Shown: piece after piece, positions 7,076-9,268 of the stretch | Position numbering within the stretch: the first letter of the stretch is position 1 | Layout: the number at the start of each line of letters is the position of its first letter | NCBI GenBank assembly: GCA_018894775.1 | Contig: JAHIPG010000101.1 | Location: forward strand, 1 to 9,268 | Direction: 5' to 3' | Length of the DNA: 9,268 nt | Source of the DNA: Nanobdellota archaeon | GTDB taxonomy: Archaea; Nanobdellota; Nanobdellia; SCGC-AAA011-G17; VGLX01 | Position numbers and translations under genes: made by a program | Notes under the pieces: model-generated | What the model was told of the DNA's origin: nothing | Databases searched by the model: none | What the model saw: the letters and a program-made list of their open reading frames with translations, nothing else

Positions 7076-7300
7076 ATGATACTAAAAATAATAGGATTAA
7101 TAGTGATTGGATTAGTACTTCTAATCTCTGGCTATAGCTTCTTCAGGAAAACCCCTGAAAAATACTTTGGAAAGGCAAAAAACTGCCACAAAAAAGGGGA
7201 AAAATACTATGATCTAGGCGATCCAGAACTCGCAAAAGACTATTACGAAGAAGCGGACTATTACCGCCAAAAAGCAGAAGGACTACAAGAAAATTTTTGA
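7076..7300 (+). CDS. Small membrane-anchored protein with one TPR-like repeat
   Basis: This 74-residue protein begins with one hydrophobic helix (about 3-23, ILKIIGLIVIGLVLLISGY) followed by RK. The remainder should face the cytoplasm if the positive-inside rule holds. Residues 28-70 form a helix-turn-helix whose small and aromatic residues sit at TPR spacing: G41, Y44, A53, Y57 and A60 correspond to TPR positions 8, 11, 20, 24 and 27. One TPR is too little for a stable superhelix, so it may pack onto a partner or oligomerise. No family is recognised beyond this. It is the first gene of an apparent operon, and the first AAA ATPase starts 32 bases after its stop. A natural hypothesis is that it docks that ATPase at the membrane. 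Its position behind a properly placed TATA box supports it being a real gene despite its size. Confidence 0.75.
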   Translation: MILKIIGLIVIGLVLLISGYSFFRKTPEKYFGKAKNCHKKGEKYYDLGDPELAKDYYEEADYYRQKAEGLQENF

Positions 7301-7319
7301 ATTTTCAAAAACAACCAAA

Positions 7320-7325
7320 AGAGGT
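7320..7325 (+). promoter_or_regulatory. Shine-Dalgarno site fixing the start of the first AAA ATPase
   Basis: AGAGGT ends 7 bases before ATG 7333. A longer frame opening with TTG at 7297 is possible but has no ribosome site, and its 12 extra residues have no counterpart in the paralogue. The ATG start gives MEWYEELDYEENPF, which aligns with MDTWYNQLGFYNNPF of the second ATPase. Confidence 0.75.
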
Positions 7326-7332
7326 ACGAAAA

Positions 7333-8442
7333 ATGGAATGGTACGAAGAATTAGATTATGAAGAAAATCCTTTCAGAGACAATGAAGATACAGAACTGAT
7401 AGGATATGAAAATGTTCTCGACGAGGTCATGTACAGGTTAGAATCCGGAAACATGATCTGTGTAGAAGGAAAAACAGGAGCTGGAAAAACAGCAGTTCTA
7501 AAAGCGATTACAAATAAATTCAAAGGCACAGGTAGACTAATCTATCTCAATGCTCAAGGAATGGGCAACGGCCTGAATATTGAAAAAGTATTCAACAAAA
7601 AAGCAGGCTTATTCAAAAGAATGTTCGGCAAAAAGCCAAAAGATATAATCCTACTACTTGATGAGGTACAGAACCTTTCCCAAAAAAATTGTGAAAGGCT
7701 GAAGTACTACTTTGATAACAATTACATCAAATCAGTAGTATTCACAAGCTCTGACTTCAAAAAATCTAGTTTTACACCAAGCCTAAGAGAAAGGATAAGC
7801 AAAACAATAGAACTTAGAAACATAAGTGAAGATGAAGCTATCGATATCATCCAATCAAGGCTAGGTAGCGATGAAATCATGCCTGAAACTGTAATAAAAG
7901 ATGTCTTCAGCAGATCAAGCAATAATATGAAAAGCTTCCTGAAGAACTGCGAGAAGGTATGTGCATTCTCTTTAGAACATAATGGTAAAACTGTTCTACC
8001 AGAACATGTAAAAGAGGCTCTGGAAGATCAGCCAGAACCAGAAATGATAGAAGAAAAGACAGAAAATAAAACTGAAGAAAAGAAAAAGCCTAATAAAAAA
8101 TCTAATAAAGAGAAACCAAAAAAGAGCACAAAGAAAACTGAGAAAAAAAATGATTCAGAACCTATTAACTCAGAGCCAGCTACACAAGAACCAGTAACAA
8201 TATCAATAGTGGATGATTTTAAGCCGGCAAAAAAAGGTGGAAAAATGCCAGAAGATGAAGAAATAGATATTGATGATGAGCTAAAAAAGCTCAGCAAAGC
8301 AAATAAGGTAGAAGATCTTGACGAAGAACTCGGATCAGATTACGAAGAAGATTACAGCGAATTCAATGAAGTTGATGATGAAGACGAAGAAGAACTAAAG
8401 AAAGAAGAAAGCGACGAATCAGACGCTGAAAAATACTACTGA
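7333..8442 (+). CDS. AAA+ ATPase with long charged C-terminal tail (paralogue A)
   Basis: This protein has 369 residues. Residues 1-230 form an ORC/ExeA/TniB-like AAA+ module. It starts EENPF (10-14), and has Walker A EGKTGAGKT (45-53; K52, T53), Walker B IILLLDEVQ (105-113; D110, E111), a sensor-1 strand VVFTSS (135-140), and LRERIS (151-156), at the place of an arginine finger in Cdc6/ExeA-type proteins. The site where the neighbour has the sensor-2 motif GNPR reads NNMK (197-200), so sensor 2 looks lost. From about residue 232 the protein is low complexity: a Glu/Lys-rich part (about 239-272), a Pro/Ser/Thr linker with a hydrophobic island VTISIVDDF (288-296), then a strongly acidic tail to the end (DDEDEEEL, DESDAEKYY). 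The role is unknown; the architecture suggests an ATP-driven switch or loader with a docking tail. Its stop overlaps the ribosome site of the next gene. Confidence 0.85.
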   Translation: MEWYEELDYEENPFRDNEDTELIGYENVLDEVMYRLESGNMICVEGKTGAGKTAVLKAITNKFKGTGRLIYLNAQGMGNGLNIEKVFNKKAGLFKRMFGKKPKDIILLLDEVQNLSQKNCERLKYYFDNNYIKSVVFTSSDFKKSSFTPSLRERISKTIELRNISEDEAIDIIQSRLGSDEIMPETVIKDVFSRSSNNMKSFLKNCEKVCAFSLEHNGKTVLPEHVKEALEDQPEPEMIEEKTENKTEEKKKPNKKSNKEKPKKSTKKTEKKNDSEPINSEPATQEPVTISIVDDFKPAKKGGKMPEDEEIDIDDELKKLSKANKVEDLDEELGSDYEEDYSEFNEVDDEDEEELKKEESDESDAEKYY

Positions 8443-8446
8443 GGTG
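8441..8446 (+). promoter_or_regulatory. Shine-Dalgarno site overlapping the upstream stop codon
   Basis: GAGGTG lies 6 bases before ATG 8453 and shares its first two bases with the TGA of the upstream ATPase gene. This favours ATG 8453 over the in-frame GTG at 8444, which is part of the site itself. The arrangement suggests coupled translation of the two ATPases. Confidence 0.8.
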
Positions 8447-8452
8447 AAAAAA

Positions 8453-9163
8453 ATGGATACATGGTATAATCAATTGGGTTTTTACAACAACCCTTTCAGT
8501 ATAAAACCTGCTGCTTACCACGATGAAATCATGGGACATGCAGGAATAATTGACGAAGTCCTCGATAAAGTAAGATCAGGAAACATATTATTCATAGAAG
8601 GAGAATATGGAATAGGAAAAACGACAATACTTAAAAGAATTATCAATGAATTCGGAGGCAAAGGAAAAGTAGTATACTACAGCTGCAACAGATCTGAGAA
8701 CGGCCTAAAAGTTGACAGGCTAGCCAAAGGAAGCAGAGGATTCTTCGGAAAGGTATTTAACACAGAACCAAAAAATCTTATCCTATTACTTGATGAGGTC
8801 CAAGACCTAAGCCAAGAGGACTGTGAAGGATTACATAACAGCCTTGATGATAAAAGTTTCAAATCAATAATCCTGGTAAGCCAAAAATTCAAAGATGTAA
8901 CTTTCGGAAACGGCCTAAAAGGATTAATTGGTAAGAATGTAATCAATGTAAAAAAATACACAGGTCCTGAAGCAATAGAATTCATAAGAAGAAGAATCGG
9001 AAACATGAAAATACTTTCAGACAAATCAATAGAGACACTAAACAAAAAAGCAGGGGGAAACCCAAGAAAACTACTGAAAAACTGTGAAGAAATCTGCAGG
9101 TATGCAATAGAAAACTTTGAAGACGAAGTAACAGAGGAAATTATCAAGAAAGTTCTTGAATAA
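8453..9163 (+). CDS. AAA+ ATPase, tail-less paralogue (paralogue B)
   Basis: This 236-residue protein is alignable end to end with the ATPase module of the preceding gene. It has NNPF (12-15), Walker A EGEYGIGKT (49-57; K56, T57), Walker B LILLLDEVQDLS (109-120; D114, E115), sensor-1 strand IILVSQ (139-144), and a winged-helix-like lid with AGGNPRKLLKNCEEIC (200-215). R205 is the expected sensor-2 arginine. Where paralogue A has LRERIS, this protein reads LKGLIG (155-160), so the candidate arginine finger is missing. It ends right after the lid, with no charged tail. It resembles ExeA/TniB/Cdc6-type ATPases but has no DNA-binding domain beyond the lid, no peptidoglycan-binding domain and no transposase neighbour. 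Tandem duplication with retained core motifs and different missing motifs suggests the two proteins work in one complex. This is inference from alignment by eye. Confidence 0.85.
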   Translation: MDTWYNQLGFYNNPFSIKPAAYHDEIMGHAGIIDEVLDKVRSGNILFIEGEYGIGKTTILKRIINEFGGKGKVVYYSCNRSENGLKVDRLAKGSRGFFGKVFNTEPKNLILLLDEVQDLSQEDCEGLHNSLDDKSFKSIILVSQKFKDVTFGNGLKGLIGKNVINVKKYTGPEAIEFIRRRIGNMKILSDKSIETLNKKAGGNPRKLLKNCEEICRYAIENFEDEVTEEIIKKVLE

Positions 9164-9187
9164 TTTTTTTAATCCTCTTTATTTTTT
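9164..9187 (+). terminator. Oligo-T terminator after the AAA cassette
   Basis: T-runs at 9164-9170 and within 9178-9187 follow the stop codon at once, as expected for intrinsic archaeal termination. A separate promoter lies about 40 bases on. Confidence 0.5.
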
Positions 9188-9224
9188 GAATTTAAAATTA
9201 GCATCAAAACAAATTCTCAAAAAA

Positions 9225-9239
9225 CGAAACATTTAAATA
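9225..9239 (+). promoter_or_regulatory. BRE/TATA promoter of a gene beyond the right edge
   Basis: CGAAACATTTAAATA combines a BRE-like CGAAA with a consensus TATA box TTTAAATA (9232-9239). Transcription should start around 9262-9266, so the gene begins at or just outside the window end. It matches the promoter at 1061-1075 at 13 of 15 positions. Confidence 0.65.
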
Positions 9240-9242
9240 GTA

Positions 9243-9268
9243 GTGTTACTACTATATAGTAATAACAC
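9243..9268. promoter_or_regulatory. 26-base near-perfect palindrome, probable operator
   Basis: GTGTTAC (9243-9249), a perfect 12-base palindrome TACTATATAGTA (9250-9261) and ATAACAC (9262-9268) form a 26-base palindrome with one mismatched pair. An overlapping inverted repeat, TAGTAGT-gtt-ACTACTA, spans 9238-9254. The site starts 3 bases after the TATA box and covers the predicted transcription start, the usual place for a dimeric repressor that blocks polymerase in archaea. The palindrome may extend beyond the window. A hairpin in the RNA leader is an alternative. Confidence 0.6.

Noticed and set aside
7297..7332. TTG start giving a 4-base overlap with the small TPR-like gene
   Set aside because: The Shine-Dalgarno site at 7320-7325 and alignment with the paralogue both point to ATG 7333.
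8444..8452. GTG start for the second ATPase
   Set aside because: The GTG is part of the GAGGTG ribosome site that serves ATG 8453.
8677..9147. Minus-strand open frame of 156 codons opposite the second ATPase
   Set aside because: Serine/phenylalanine-rich translation typical of the reverse of an A-rich gene; the forward frame has all AAA+ motifs.
7333..9163. Transposition helper (TniB/IstB) or ExeA secretion ATPase identity
   Set aside because: The motif order is compatible, but there is no integrase, target-selection gene, peptidoglycan-binding domain or secretion partner beside them; family-level AAA+ is all that can be supported.
1..9268. CRISPR array, tRNA or rRNA genes
   Set aside because: No regularly spaced direct repeats, cloverleaf-like segments or rRNA-like conserved GC-rich stretches were seen.

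Overview
The window looks like a piece of a low-GC archaeal genome, probably a DPANN-type lineage such as Woesearchaeota or a relative. The grounds are compact genes, A-rich AGA/ATA/AAA codon use, and TATA boxes placed about 26-30 bases upstream of several ATGs, which implies leaderless or near-leaderless mRNAs. GAGGT(G)-type Shine-Dalgarno sites appear mainly in front of operon-internal genes. The lineage is inferred from style; no rRNA or marker gene is present.

Layout. (1) Positions 1-908, minus strand: the N-terminal 302 codons of a TnpB/IS605 OrfB-family RNA-guided nuclease. It is cut by the left window edge, has its own TATA box, and an inverted repeat lies upstream. (2) 1108-2391: alpha subunit of an ADP-forming acyl-CoA synthetase with its phospho-histidine motif but no beta subunit in view. 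(3) 2461-3792: an M18 zinc aminopeptidase as a single transcription unit. (4) 3858-6994: a tight operon of an M29 aminopeptidase, an M16 zinc protease (4-base overlap) and a DUF1385/YqhQ-like membrane protein (3-base gap). (5) 7076-9163: a three-gene cassette of a small membrane-anchored protein with one TPR-like repeat and two tandem paralogous AAA+ ATPases. The first ATPase carries a long K-rich then D/E-rich tail. (6) The right edge holds a strong BRE/TATA promoter followed by a 26-base near-perfect palindrome, probably the operator of a gene just outside.

Function. The M18, M29 and M16 peptidases with an acyl-CoA synthetase subunit fit peptide breakdown followed by ATP recovery from acyl-CoA thioesters. 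The most promising candidate for an undescribed system is the TPR-like/AAA/AAA cassette. The two ATPases share all core motifs, but each appears to lack a different trans- or C-terminal-acting motif: one has LRERIS without GNPR, the other GNPR without LRERIS. That pattern suggests a hetero-oligomeric machine anchored near the membrane.
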